Source: Rebecca billardiae RCC1528 | Lineage: Eukaryota; Haptophyta | Length of the DNA: 64,000 nt | Direction: 5' to 3' | Assembly (NCBI GenBank): GCA_965240325.2 | Contig: OZ251252.1 | Location: forward strand, 496,001-560,000 | Shown here: piece after piece, positions 9,862-21,240 of the stretch | Layout: each line of letters begins with the position of its first letter | How positions within the stretch are numbered: position 1 is the stretch's first letter | Notes under the pieces: model-generated | What the model saw: the letters and a program-made list of their open reading frames with translations, nothing else | The model's database searches: none | Told to the model about the DNA's origin: nothing | Program-made: the position numbers and the translations under genes

Positions 9862-10463
9862 GGCCGAGCAGCCGCGCTCATCGGCGGCGTCGCGCTCCAG
9901 CGGCGGCGCTGCGCGGGCTGTGGGCGCGGGGCAGCGACTGGCGGCGCCACGCGTAGAAACTAGTGACATCGGAACGGCCCTGAAACGCCAACGGCAACGG
10001 GGCTTGCTGCAGCCTCAGGCTGGGCAGCACTCTCGAGCGCCGACCGGGGTACAGTTTACTACTAATCTGACGCGAATAAGAGACGCGCACACAGCTATAT
10101 ACAGTCATCAGGCAGGCGAGATTGACGCCCGCCAATCATTCTGTCAATAAGGCTACGACTGTAATCTCGCCTGTCTGAGTGTGTAATGAGTGTGTCTCAT
10201 CATATTCTGAGTAAACTGTACTGGCTGTGGCATAGCCGGACTTGTACGGTTCGGCTCCCCCGACGACGGTTGGTCAGCACTGAGGACGCTGAACCAAGGG
10301 AGTCAGCTGAACGCTGGTTGGTCCTTCGGGGTCCTGCGACGCGCCGCGCGCTGCGCGAGAGGCGATCCCGTTGGCACCGACCCCGCGCCCACGCCGCCGA
10401 GGAGCTCGCCCGCGAACTGAACGCGCGCCTGGCCTGGGGCGGGGTGCACCGCGCGAGGGCGAC
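9862..10463. other. intergenic, small inverted repeat inside
   Basis: No supported gene. An 11-bp perfect inverted repeat (CAGGCGAGATT at 10113-10123 against 10163-10173, 39-base loop) lies in an AT-richer patch (10060-10210). It could be a 3' end structure of the EngB-like gene or chance. Confidence 0.35.
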
Positions 10464-11869
10464 ATGACGATCACGACTGGTGGCCGGCCGATGGCGAGCA
10501 TCCTGCCCGCGAAGCGCGAGTGCCTCCCGCTCGAGAGCGCCGGCGCGCTCGCCATGACGATTGGCTCAGCCTATGGCGGCCCGGGCCAAGGGAGCGCGGC
10601 GACGGTCGACGTGCACTGTGGCTGGGACGAGTGCTTTTGGACGGTGCGTCGCACCCGCAAGGACTTTGACCGGCTGCGCGCCGCCCTGGCCGAGCTGGCG
10701 CCGGGTGAGAAGCTGCCCGAGCTGCCGTCGGCGCCGCACGCGCTCAACGCAAGCCTCGACGCCGCCTCGCTGACGCCGCGACGTGCGGACGCGCTGCAGG
10801 TGCGCGCGTCGCGGCGTAGGTGCTCCGTGCCCATCGGCTTCGCGTCCGCACGGGCGCGCCGCGCCGCGCCCCGCCTGGCACGCGATGCTGACGCGCGCCG
10901 CGTGGGTGCGCCCCCCTGCGCATGCCGCAGGCATTCGCCAACCGCGCGGCCGAGCTCTGTCGGGCGGAGCCGCCGGGCGCGGCCGTATCCGACACGGTGC
11001 TCGCATTCGCGGGCGCCGCCACGGCGCTCAAGCAGCAGCTCAACTCCGCCAACGCGCGGCTGGCGGTGCAGGGCGCGGAGCTGGACGCGCTGCGGCAGCA
11101 GCTTGAGCGGCGCGTGGGCGCGCACAGCCCAGGCGCGGGGCGCGCGCAGCACGGGGCGCAGCGGGCCGAGCCGTCCGACGCGCGCGCGCCGCCCGGCGAT
11201 GCCGCCCGGGCCGCGACCGACGGCGCAGACGATGCGCTGCTGGCTCTCCGCCAAGACGCCGCGTCGCCCCGGCAGCGCGCGGCGTCCATCTCTGCCGGCC
11301 TGCACGCGCGCACGGGCGTGCTGCCGCGCGCCGTGCACGCGCCCACGGCCGGGGCGCAGGGCGCCGCCGAGAGCGAGGGCGCGCTCGAGGGCGCGCCAAG
11401 CGCGGAGGCGCAGCCGCCCGCGCCAGCGCCGCTGCCGCTGTGCGTCCCGCCGCTCGCTCTCCCCGAGGACGCCCCGCCGCCCTCCGCCGCGCCCGCTGCC
11501 GCCCCCGCGTGCCGGGTGCGCGCGCTCAAGGTCGGTTGGATCACCAAGCGCTCCTTCTTCCTGCAGCAGTGGCGGCCGCGCTACCTCGAGATGGGCGTCG
11601 ACGGGCAGCTGCGCGCGTACGACGCGGAGGAGGGCGACGGCGCGCCCACGCTGTGCCTGCAGCTCGCGCGCGTGAGCGACGTGTGCCCGTGGGGCCTCAC
11701 CTCCTTCGACGTGCACGCGGCGGGGCACGCGTACGCGTTCGAGGCGCCGTCCGCGTGCGAGCGCGACGAGTGGGTGCGGCTGCTGCGCACGCAGGCGCGT
11801 CACGCGCGCGGCGAGGACGCGCCCGGTCGTACGGGCGTGCCCGTGGTGCGCCGCTCGTCCGTGCCGTGA
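10464..11869 (+). CDS. PX and PH domain protein
   Basis: Two exons, 10464-10799 and 10931-11869, joined in phase 0 across a 131-bp intron with donor gtgcgc; 424 residues. The N-terminal ~30-130 looks like a PX domain: a strand pair, then TRKDFDRLRAALAEL matching the RRYSDF element, then the LPELPSAP proline loop and a closing helix that spans the intron (RADALQ / AFANRAAEL). Residues ~140-175 form a short coiled coil (LKQQLNSANARLAVQGAELD). A long Ala/Pro-rich linker follows. Residues ~309-410 are a PH domain: VGWITKRSFFLQQWRPRYLEM at its start and the conserved Trp in CERDEWVRLLRTQA at its last helix. PX and PH domains bind phosphoinositides, so a membrane-trafficking or signalling adaptor is likely; the partner is unknown. 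ATG 10464 is the first in the open frame. Confidence 0.75.
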
Positions 11870-12891
11870 TCCGGCCACGCGTCGATCCGGCCGCCGGCTT
11901 TGTTCGAATCATCACGGCATTCGAGATGAGCGTGGCATCATCATCCCAGTGGTTCAGTGGTTGTCGCCACTGCTGACTGCTTGCTTGCTGCTGCTGCTGT
12001 CAGCCTGCGCACGAGCCACACTTGCTGCGCCGGTTGCGAAGCCCACCTCGCAGCTCGGACTCGGCTGCGTCTGGTCGCTCTCGAGATCAGAGAGCACCAT
12101 GCCCATGGCAAGCAGGTCCCCGATGAATGCAGGCTTCACGACTCTCCAGGGGGCACCGTGGGCACTGCGCTCAGCGCTGCGGCGCCATCGCCGTTGTCAC
12201 GGAGCCTCGCCCCTCAGTCGGCGACCTACCCGACGACTACAACTACTGTCTACTATCTGCTATACTCGACCAGCGCGCGCGACATCATCAAGCTTATTAA
12301 TGATGACGATTACGCGGGTTATAACTGATCGGTGACTGGCACTGCAGAGTGAGAGTGACGGTCAGTCGGACTCACTCGGCGGAGTTATGATTATGAACGA
12401 AGCCTACTAGTACTACGAGTTACATCGCATGATGCGCAGATAACGACTAGCAGCTATATACGTACGTATACTGATATAATAAGACTCATCAACGTGAGTG
12501 ATGTCAGACTCTGCATGCATTAGACTATCGCGTATATGCGGTATCACTCGGGTATGGTCGGTATGATGGATAGGCATGTGACTGACGATGATGAAGTGTG
12601 TCATCAGTGATGATAGTTGACGACTGATTAAGTGCTGCCTGAGTATTAAACTGCTGCTATACTACTCGATCGTATACGATCGACATATACGAGATGATGC
12701 GACTGCTGATGTAGTGCGCGCGCGCTTTATTCATTCGCCAGCACCGCGCATCGATCTTTATGATGATGATGTCTGATGATCGCATGTCATTCGATCCGGC
12801 GAGCGTGCCGCGACGTCTCGCGGATCGATCATCATCATGATTGACCTCGAGTCGGCTTGGCCAGCCAGCGTGTCGCGTCACTGGGTTGGCC
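11870..12891. other. intergenic with AT-rich, GAT/ATC-rich stretch
   Basis: No supported gene. From ~12240 to 12720 the GC content drops sharply against the surroundings and the sequence is full of GAT, ATC, TATA and CGTA words with many stops in all frames. Bases 11980-12000 carry a short CTG run. Likely 3' UTR followed by true spacer. Confidence 0.4.
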
Positions 12892-13293
12892 TCAGGTCTC
12901 GGTGATAGCACCACATAGCGTAAGCGCGTTCATGTCCGGCAAGACCTGCCTTCTCACCACTCGCCTTTCCGTCACAGCTGCGAGTCGGAAGATGCGCAGC
13001 AGCACGTCCTTTGGCATCTCGTGTGGCGCGTGGCAGCGCCACGCCAGGAGGAAGGCAAGCCGCTGCCCCAGTGAGAAGGCGCGCACGTCACTAATGGTTT
13101 CATACACAGCGCCGTCCGGCCCGCAGCACAGGCAGGCGGGCAGGCAGGCAGAGCCACTAGCCTTGTTGGCGCGGTGCACCCCCATCGTCAAGGATGAGCG
13201 CACTCCCAAGAGATGCATCACCGTTACGCGCCGAGAGTCGACGTTGCGAGTTGCGACGAATCGTTTAGCGCTCATCCGAAAGCCAGGCGCCAT
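12892..13293 (-). CDS. small hypothetical protein, F-box-like segment
   Basis: A 133-codon frame starting at ATG 13293. I do not recognise the family. The C-terminal third holds SLGQRLAFLLAWR and MPKDVLLRIFRLAA, whose pattern (Leu/Met-Pro, Val-Leu-Leu, Ile-Phe) resembles the core of an F-box, but it is short and lacks substrate-binding repeats. A GGCA/GCAGG tandem (13128-13153) encodes the odd CLPACLPAC run and may instead belong to an intron. The frame lies 89 bp head-to-head from the phosphatase/NAD-kinase gene. It could be a real small gene, an exon of a larger one, a decayed copy or chance. Confidence 0.3.
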   Translation of the reverse strand: MAPGFRMSAKRFVATRNVDSRRVTVMHLLGVRSSLTMGVHRANKASGSACLPACLCCGPDGAVYETISDVRAFSLGQRLAFLLAWRCHAPHEMPKDVLLRIFRLAAVTERRVVRRQVLPDMNALTLCGAITET

Positions 13294-13382
13294 CTTCAGA
13301 TCGATCCGGCGTGGGCCGTCGCGACTCGCGACCGACCGCCCCCGAGTCGCCGACACCCGCCGCGGGCGGCAGCCGGCACGCG
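13294..13382. promoter_or_regulatory. putative promoter of phosphatase/NAD-kinase gene
   Basis: Space directly upstream of ATG 13383, shared with the small minus-strand frame if that is real. GC-rich, no TATA box seen. The reading frame stays open upstream as far as 13311 but without an ATG. Confidence 0.3.
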
Positions 13383-16084
13383 ATGCTCGCGGGGGGCGCG
13401 TCGTGGCTGCGGCGCAGGGCCACGGTGCGCGCGCTGAGCACGGGCAAGGCGAAGCGGCTCACCCCGCCGCGTCTGCGCGAGCTTGTGCTCGTGCGGCACG
13501 GCGAGTCGGAGGGCAACATTGCGCACCAGCGCTCGCTCCGCGGCGACCACTCGCTGTACGACAACCCGCACTTCGCGCGGCGGCACTCGTCGATGTGGCG
13601 GCTCACCAACCGCGGCATCGAGGAGGCGATCAAGGCGGGCCAGTGGCTGCGCGAGAACATCGACGTCAACTTTGACCGCTTCTACGTGTCCGAGTACGTG
13701 CGCGCGATGGAGACGGCGTCCAAGCTCGCGCTGCCCAACGCGATCTGGTACGCCGAGACGTTCCTGCGCGAGCGCGACCTGGGCATCTTTGACCTCATGT
13801 CGCACGCCGAGCGCCGCCAGAAGTTCGCCGAGGAGCTGCGCCGGCGCGAGCGCGATCGGTGCGTCCATCACGCAGCGCGCGCGCGCGCGCGCAGAGCCGC
13901 TCGGGCGCGCGGCTGCGCGCGCGCGTCCGCGCCGTTCCGAGCCGCGCGCGCCCGCATGCGTCGCGTGCCGCGCGTGCCGCGCAGCTTCTTCTTCGCGCCG
14001 CCGGGCGGCGAGTCCCTCGCCGACGTGTGCCTCCGCGTCGACCGCATGATCAACATTCTGCACCGCGAGTGCCAGGACCAGCGCGTGATCATCGTGTGCC
14101 ACGGGGAGGTGATGTGGGCCTTCCGCATCAGGTGGGGAAAACGCAGTGCGCACCGGCAGTGCGCACGGGCAGTGCGCACGAGCGGCGGCACGCCGGTTGC
14201 GGCGCGGCGCGCCCCCCTGACGCCGCCGCCGCCGCCGCCGCGCGCCGCGCTTTGCGCCTTGCGCTTTGCGGTCTGTCCAGGCTGGAGCGCATGGGCCAGC
14301 TGCACTACCGCGAGATGGAGCAGATCCAGTCGGTGCACGACCACATCCACAACTGCCAGGTGCTGCACTACACGCGCGACAACCCGCACACGGGCGAGAC
14401 CGCGCCGTGGCTCACGCACATGCGCTCGGTCTGCCCGTGGGACCTGGGCCGCTCGCGCAACACGTGGGAGGAGATCGAGCGCCCAAAGTACACGAGCGTG
14501 GGGCTGATGCAGCAGGTGGTGCGCGTGCACCGCATCATCGACGACGACGCGGCGGCCGACCGGCTCTCGCGCGAGCAGGAGCGCTCGCAGCCGCTGTGGG
14601 AGGAGATGGCGTCCAAGCACCCGGCGCAGCACCCCGCCGCGCCCGCGCAGCCGGCCGCGCCGGGCGCGCCGCCGCCCGCCGCCTCGGCCGCGCGGCCGGC
14701 CGGCCCGGAGCCGCCCGCGGAGGCGGAGGTGATGCCGGCGCGCGCCAGCGCGCGCGCGGCGGGCCCGCCGCCGGCCGCGGCGGCGGACGGCGGCGCGCAC
14801 GCGGCGTCCGCCGCCGCGGCCACCGCGTCGGGCTTCGGCGCGCCCTCCTCCCCGGCCGCCGCCTCCGCGTTCGGCGGCGACGAGATGGGCGCGGCCATCT
14901 TCACGGGCGCGGAGGCGAGCGTCTCGCCGTGGTGGCCGGCGCAGACGCTGCCGTCCGCGGCGGAGCGCGCGCCCGCGCTCGCGCGCGCGGCGGGCGCGGG
15001 GAGCAAGGGCGTCTCGCGCGCGCTCGCGCTCCGGCGCATCGCCCTCGTCTCCAAGTCGACGCGGCTCGACCGCGTGGGCGCGGCCGTGCTCGACGTGGAC
15101 GACGCGCTCGCGCACCGCCTGCGCGACGCGCACGAGCGCCACGCCGCCGCGATCGACTCGATGCAGGTGCTGCTCGAGAAGCAGGGCATCCAGGTCACGC
15201 CCGTCGGCGTGCAGAACGCGCGGCCCGACCTGCTCGCCGGCGCCGACCTGGTCGTGTGCGCCGGCGGCGACGGCACCATCCTCTCCACCGCCGCGCAGCT
15301 GCTGGACGGCTCCCTGCTGCTCGGCGTGAACACGGACCCGGAGCGCAGCACGGGCGCGCTCACCTGCCTCGCGTACGAGGACGACGCGCCGAGCCGCGAG
15401 GCGCTGCTCGCGGCGCTCGAGCGGCTGCGGCGCGGCACGTACACGGTGCAGTCGCGCAGGCGCATCGTCGTGCGCATCCGGCCGGTGGGCGGCTCCGAGT
15501 ACACGCTGCCGCGGCTCGCGCTCAACGACGTGTTCATCTCGGAGCGCAACTCCGGGCGCGTGTACGCGTGCGAGGCGGCGGGCGAGGGCGGGCCCGTGCG
15601 CGTGCGCCGCTCCTCCGGGCTGCTCTTTGCCACCGGCACCGGCTCGACCGCGCGGCTGCGCAACCAGATGCGCATCGACGCGCGCGTCGTCGAGCACGTG
15701 CTGCGCGAGGCGATCGCGCGCGGCGCGATCGGCGGCGTCGCCGAGCCGGCGGACGCGCACACGCCGGTCGTCTCGGAGGCGGAGTGCATCGGCATCGCCG
15801 AGTCGTGGACGAAGCGCTGGTCGCTCTCGCCCGACACGCCGCTGATGGCGTACTCCATCCTCGAGCCGATGGTGCCCGACTGCGCGCCGCGCAACGCCGC
15901 CGGCCACGTCGAGCGCATGCTCGTCAAGTCGCTCGGGCACAACACGGTGCTCACGCTCGACGGCTTCTACGAGCACCCGATCCGGTACGGCGACGAGCTC
16001 ACGGTCGCAATCGGCGACGAGGACACCGCCGTGCACACCGTGCACTTCCCGTCGCACGACGTCTTCCACGTGCAGCCCACGTGA
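13383..16084 (+). CDS. histidine phosphatase - NAD kinase fusion, predicted mitochondrial
   Basis: Three exons, 13383-13858, 13985-14131 and 14281-16084 (both introns in phase 2), giving 808 residues. Residues 1-25 are an Arg-rich, acid-free presequence (WLRRRATVRALSTGKAKR), typical of mitochondria. Residues ~33-290 are a phosphoglycerate-mutase-like histidine phosphatase: catalytic LVRHGESEGN (His39), SEYVRAMETA with the phosphate-binding Arg, GGESLADVCLRV, and the second His in CHGEVMWAFR (His198). An Ala/Pro-rich linker of ~140 residues follows. Residues ~440-808 are an NAD kinase: GGDGT (~536), NTDPERSTG, LNDVFISERNSGR and SSGLLFATGTGSTA. The last pattern resembles the mitochondrial NADK2 group. 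The kinase makes NADP from NAD; the phosphatase substrate is unknown. All splice junctions restore motifs without gaps. Confidence 0.85.
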
Positions 16085-16095
16085 GCCAGGCATCC

Positions 16096-16175
16096 GGCAG
16101 ACCGGCAGCCGAGGCGGGCTGCCGGTCTGCAGCCCGCCCCGGCTGCCGATGCACGCGGGCTGCAGACCGGCAGCC
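16096..16175. repeat. inverted repeat just after the NAD-kinase stop
   Basis: A perfect 20-bp inverted repeat (16117-16136 with 16156-16175, 19-base loop) begins 33 bases after the stop codon. A third partial copy of the right arm (GGCAGACCGGCAGCC) lies at 16096-16110. In RNA this would form a very stable GC hairpin in the 3' UTR. Confidence 0.7.
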
Positions 16176-17274
16176 GGGGCGGGCTAGCCGCACCCAACGC
16201 GAGGAGGCAGCCGGTAGCCGCGGCAGCCGGCCGCGCATGGGTGGGCGCGATGTCTGACGCTGATGTCGTGCGGCACATATACAGTCGTAGTACGACTTTA
16301 CGAGTGCCGACATTCTGCGCGATGATATCGGATGACGCGACGCGCGCAGATCAATCATCGTCGCGCTATATGACTGCGACGACGCGACCGGACTGGCCGG
16401 ACGCGATGATGATGATGTCAATACGTTGAAACGACGGACGACGACTTGACGAGTTGTAAGCTAGTATAGTTCCTGCTGCTGCGGCTCCTGTGACGGCGGG
16501 GTCGCGACGCCGACGACCGATCGTCCGACTGCGATGCTCACCTGCGCTGCTCGGGATGCGGATGGCGGTTGATCTCCGTTGCTGACCGACGCCGCACGTA
16601 CGCGGCCGTGCAGGCGCTGGTGCATCACCTGGTGCGCGCGCGCGACCACTCGGCGGCGGGGACGGCGGCGATCTGGCCGCCAGCAGCGGCACCGTCAGTC
16701 CGCGCGCGCGCACACCATCCGGCTGAGGCGCGCAGATGGCGGCCGTCGAGGATGGCGGCGTGCGACGGGAGCGCCGAGGCGACGGGATGCCGGCCTGGCC
16801 GCGGGGCCGCCCCACGCACGCCCGCGCCGCCTGAGCGGTGCACGAGGCGGCGCCGCGTGCGCCCAGCGCGCGCCGACGCAGCGGCCGTGTGAGCGGCTCG
16901 GCGCTCTCCGCGCCGCCCCCGCGGGCGGCGCGCGCGCCCGCGGGCGCGCGGCGAGGCACAGGCCGACGGAGGCACGCCGCACGCCCCGCGCGCCACATGC
17001 GCACCGTCCACGCGTGCACGCGCGCGTGCGCGCTCCGCGCCGAGGGCCCAGGAGGCGAGCGTATCTGCCGCGCGCGCGGGGCGCGCGCGGCGCCGTCACA
17101 GGCCGACAGGCCGGCCGCGGCGCGCACGCCCGGCGCTGCGGCGCGCGAGCGCGCGCGCGCGCGCGCAGGGCTCCGGCTCGCCTCCGCCCGAGCCGAGCGG
17201 CGCGTGAGCAAGTGGCGAGCGCGAGCGCGGCGGCGGCGGCGCGCGAAGGGCCAAAGGGGGCGCGGCGCGGCGCG
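16176..17274. other. convergent intergenic region
   Basis: Lies between the 3' ends of the NAD-kinase fusion (+) and the RBM39-like gene (-). Bases 16250-16470 are AT-richer; 16500-17270 are very GC-rich with long GC dinucleotide runs (e.g. 17145-17165). Frames open here on both strands look compositional; nothing recognisable. Confidence 0.4.
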
Positions 17275-19298
17275 CTACGCGTCCGGCGGCGGCGGCAGCA
17301 CGGCCGTCGGCTTGAGCCTGGCCGCGTCGAGCGCGCCGGGCGCGAGGTAGTGCGTGCCCAGCTGCCGCCCCGAGTACCAGCGGCCGGTGAGCGAGACGCT
17401 CGCGCGCACGCAGGACTCGACGTCGGCGAAGCGCACGTACACCGTGCCGGGCGGCGCGCGGTCGGCGAAGCAGTCGGTGACCGGGCCGAACTTTGCGCAC
17501 TCGTCGCGCACGTCGTCGATGAGGTCGGGGAAGAAGTCCTGCAGCCGCCGCACGCACGGCAGCGCGGAGGGCGAGGGCGGCGCCGGCCGAGGGCGGCGGC
17601 GGCGGCAGCGGACGGCGAGGGCGCGGGAGCGCGGCGCGCGGCGGGTGAGCGCGCGCCGCCGCAGGGGCCCGCGCGCGCGCGCGCGCGCGCGGGCTGCGCG
17701 CGGCGCGCGCGCGCGCAGCTGCCCCACCGGCTCGTCCAGCGCGTCCGCGCCCGCCGGGTCGAACATGTGCACGATGCCGAGCTGCTCCGAGGGCGGGTAC
17801 GGGGGCACGGCGCCCGGGGGCAGCGGGCCCGGCGCGGGCGGGAAGGGGCTCGCGCCCGCGGCGGCGGCGGGCATGAGCGCGGCGGCGGGGAGCATCCCCG
17901 GCGGCGCGGGCGGCGGCGGCGGCAGCGCGCCCCTCGGCGGGTGCAGCATGAGGTGGTTCGCCCGCAGCGTGTGCGCGCCCAGCACGTACCCGTCCAGCCC
18001 GGCCACGGCGGTGGACGCGTCCTCCGCGCGGCTGTACTCGACGACGCACTGCAAGGAGGCGGGCGCGGAGGGCGAGCCCGCCGGCGCGTCGTCCGCCGCG
18101 GGCGCGCCCGCCGCCGTGGCGCGCTTGAGCTCGAGCTTCGCCAGCTCCCCGAACGCGAGCAGCACGGCGCGCAGGTCGGCCTCCTCGAGCGCCGCGGGCA
18201 GGCCCTGCACGAACACGCACGTGGCGGAGGGCACGCCCGGCGGCACGGACTGCGGCGTGATGCCCGGGCCCGCGCCGCCGCCGTTGGTGAGCAGCTTGGC
18301 CGCCGCGCTCGCGTTCTTGCTCTGCTGCGCCGCGCGGTTCCGCTCGGCCAGCGACGGCTGCACGAGGAGGGGCTGCCCCATGAACGCGATGCCCGAGAGC
18401 GCCATCGCGCGTGTGAGCGACTCCGCGTCTGCAAACTCCACGTACGCCACGCTGCACGGCCGCGCGGCCGCGGGGGGGGGGGCAGGGCGGGCGGGCGGGC
18501 GGATGGGCGGGCGGGTGAGCTAGGCGCGCGGCGCGCGGGCCGCGCACTCGCGCCGCCCCCTGCCCGCGCCCACCCCTTCGATCGGCCCGAGCGCTGGTCC
18601 TTGATGATGCGGATGTCGTTCACCTCGCCCGCCTGCGAGAAGAACTCGAAGAGCTCAAAGTCGTCCGCGCGCGGGTGGATGCGCTGCACCAGCACCGTCA
18701 GCTCGTCACGCGCGATCTCCTCCGCCTCGAGCGCGGCGGCCCGCGCCGCGCGCTCGCCCTCGTCCTCGTCGCGCGCGCGGCGCGGGCCGTCGCGCTCGCG
18801 GTGCTCGCGCTCGTGCCGCCGCTCGCGCTCGTACTCGTACGGGCGGCGGCGGCCGTAGTCGTCGTCCCGGTACCCACGCGACCGCCCGTCGCGCTCGTGC
18901 CGCTCGTACCGCTCGCGCCGCTCGTACCGATCTCGATCTCGATCTCGATCTCGGTCGTGATGGCGCGAGTACTTGCGCTCGCGGTGCGAGTCGCGCCGCC
19001 CGCGCTCGTCGCGGCCGCGGCTCCTCGAGCCGCGCTCGTCGGGTCCGCGGCTCGTGCCGCGCTCACGCTCCTCGCGCGCGCGGCGCTCCTCGCTCCGCCC
19101 CGCGTCGCGCTCGCGCTCCCCGCGCGAGTCGCCCGCCTGCTCGGGTGGCGCGCCGTCCTCGCGCGGCGCTCCGCGCGCGTCCGGCTCCGCGGCCGCGTCC
19201 GGCTCGGGCGGCGGCGGCGGCGGCGGCGACTTGGCCGCTGCGTGGCTCTCGTCCAAGAGCGCGTCCACGTCCACGCCCGCGAGCCGAGCGGAGGTCAT
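17275..19298 (-). CDS. RBM39/CAPER-like splicing factor (three RNA-recognition domains)
   Basis: Nuclear RNA-binding splicing factor of 570 residues. On the minus strand the exons are 19298-18574, 18451-17728 and 17538-17275, with introns of 122 and 189 bp (donors gtgggc and gtgggg). Order: Asp/Pro-rich start, an Arg-Asp/Arg-Glu/Arg-Ser-rich region (~60-195) with an RDRDRDRD run encoded by a GATCTC tandem near 18930-18955, and RRM1 (~197-280: ELTVLVQRIHPRADDFELFE, then VAYVEF after intron 1). RRM2 (~316-405) starts TCVFVQGLP. The C-terminal UHM (~465-555) has MFDP, DDVRDECAKFGPV, VYVRF and GRWYSGRQ. The MFDP...GRW pattern is that of the U2AF-homology domain in RBM39/CC1-like proteins, which bind ULM peptides of SF3B1 and U2AF65. 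Length fits RBM39 (~530). First ATG is at 19298. Confidence 0.88.
18472..18516. repeat. G-run tract in intron 1 of the RBM39-like gene
   Basis: A run of eleven or so G followed by five GGGC/GGGT blocks on the plus strand. On the transcribed sense (minus) strand it is a C-rich tract ending ~20 bases before the intron 1 acceptor, so it may serve as the polypyrimidine tract. The plus strand could form a G-quadruplex. Confidence 0.6.
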
Positions 19299-19453
19299 GA
19301 TGTTCACGCGTGCGCGCGGGGCCGTGCGCGTGCACACTGCTGGGGGTGCAGGATGGATGCGCTCGCGTCCTGCGTGACTGGAGCGCGCCCGCGGCCGCGT
19401 GCCTCCTCGCCGGACTTCTTCTCAACGATCGGCGCGGGTCTTTGCTCGCCGCC
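19299..19453. promoter_or_regulatory. shared divergent promoter, RBM39-like / USP5-like
   Basis: 155 bp between two head-to-head start codons. GC-rich, no TATA box visible. Called from arrangement only. Confidence 0.5.
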
Positions 19454-21207
19454 ATGAGCGCGTCCGCCGTCGACGAGTCGCTGCTGCAGGAGATCCGGCA
19501 GTCGCTGCCGAGCGTGCGGGTGCGCCGCCGCGCCGTGGCCACGCGGGCCCCTCGCCTTCTGCGCACCATGCGCACCCCTCGCCGCTTCGCACGCCGCGCG
19601 CCGACGGCCGCACTGCCGCTCGCGCGAGCGTGCGCGCGCGTGCGCGCGCTCACGCCGCGGCGCGGCGCGGCGCGCGCGCAGGTGCCCGGCGCGTACGACG
19701 TGGTGCACAACGAGGAGTGCATCTTCTCCACGGACACGCCGTTCGCGCCCGGCGGGATCTACGTCTCGCTGCACACCTTCCGCTCGTACTCCGAGTCCGA
19801 CGTGCGCACGCGCGCCGGCGCCGACCGTCTGTTTGTGCGGCTGAAGGCGCGGCGCGTGAAGAAGGCGGCCGCGCCCGCGGCGGCGGCGGACGGCGAGGCC
19901 GGCGCCGCGCCGCAGAAGCTCGCGCTCGGCGTGGACGGCGGCTTCGCGCTCGACGGCGCCGACGAGGAGACCGTCAAGGACGCGGCGCTCTTCGTGCTCC
20001 CGCGCGGCGCGCTCGTGCCACTGCCGTGCGCCGAGCTGCCCGAGCTCGTGCTGCAGGCGTGCGCGGCGGTGCAGGCGCACTCGTCGTCGTTCGCGCAGGA
20101 GCAGGTGGGCGCGTGGGAGGAGGAGGTGAAGGTCTCCAAGTACGCCGCCGACCTGCCGCAGGAGGACGGCGTGCGCATCTCGGCCGACCCGAGCACGTGG
20201 GTGTGCGCGGAGTCGGGCGCTCGCGAGAACCTGTGGCTCAACCTCTCCGACGGGCACATCGGCTCGGGGCGGCAGCAGGCGCTGGGGATGGGCGGCACGG
20301 GCGCGGCGCTGCGGCACTACGAGGCGATGAAGGCGCAGGGCAAGCACTACCCCCTCGTCGTCAAGCTCGGCACCATCTCCGCGCACGGCGCGGACGTGTA
20401 CTCGTACGCGCCCGACGAGGACGACTCGGTCAAGGACCCGCTGCTGCCCGCGCACCTCGCGCGGCTGGGGATCAACGCGATGGAGCTGACGAAGACGGAG
20501 AAGACGACGACGGAGATGCAGATCGAGCTGAACGCCACCTTCGAGTTCGACCGCATCACCGAGGCGGGCAAGGCGCTCGTGCCGCTCTCCGCGCCCGGCT
20601 GCGTCGGGCTGGCCAACCTGGGCAACACGTGCTACGTCAACTCCACGCTGCAGCTGCTGCTCTCCACGCCAGAGGCGCAGGCGCGGTACGCGCGCGCGGC
20701 GGCGGCGTGGCTGGACAGCGCGCCGGCGGACGACCCCGCGTCCGACCTGCACGCGCAGCTCGCTAAGCTCGCCGCCGCGCTGCACTCGGAGCGGTACGTG
20801 CGCGCGGACGCGGCGGAGGCGGAGGGCAGCGCTGACTGCGTGCAGCCGCGCCTCTTCAAGAGCCTGATCGGCCGCGGCCACGCCGAGTTCGGCTCGAGCC
20901 GGCAGCAGGACGCGCTCGAGTTCCTGCAGTACCTGCTGCAGAAGCTCGAGCGCGCCGAGCGCGCCGAGCGCGCGCGCGTCGCGCAGTGCGTCGGCGGCGC
21001 CGCCGACGCCGCGCGCGCGGGCGGCGACTCGCTGCCGCGGCTGTTTGCGCTGCAGCTCGAGGAGCGCACGCAGTGCGGCGCGACCGGCGCGGTGCGGTAC
21101 GTGCGCCGCGAGGACAACTGCCTCTCGCTGCCGATCCCGCTCGAGGCGGCGACGAACATGGAGGCGGTGCGCGAGGCGGAGGCCGCCGCGAAGAAGCAGC
21201 GCCTCGA

Positions 21208-21240
<33 letters not shown>

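Noticed and set aside
11957-12328. small plus-strand frame after the PX-PH gene
   Set aside because: No motif, ends in an AT-rich low-complexity stretch, and overlaps equally long frames on the other strand.
16579-18858. 759-codon plus-strand frame antisense to the RBM39-like gene
   Set aside because: Arg/Ala-rich shadow without domains; the minus strand has three RRM domains with consistent splice sites.
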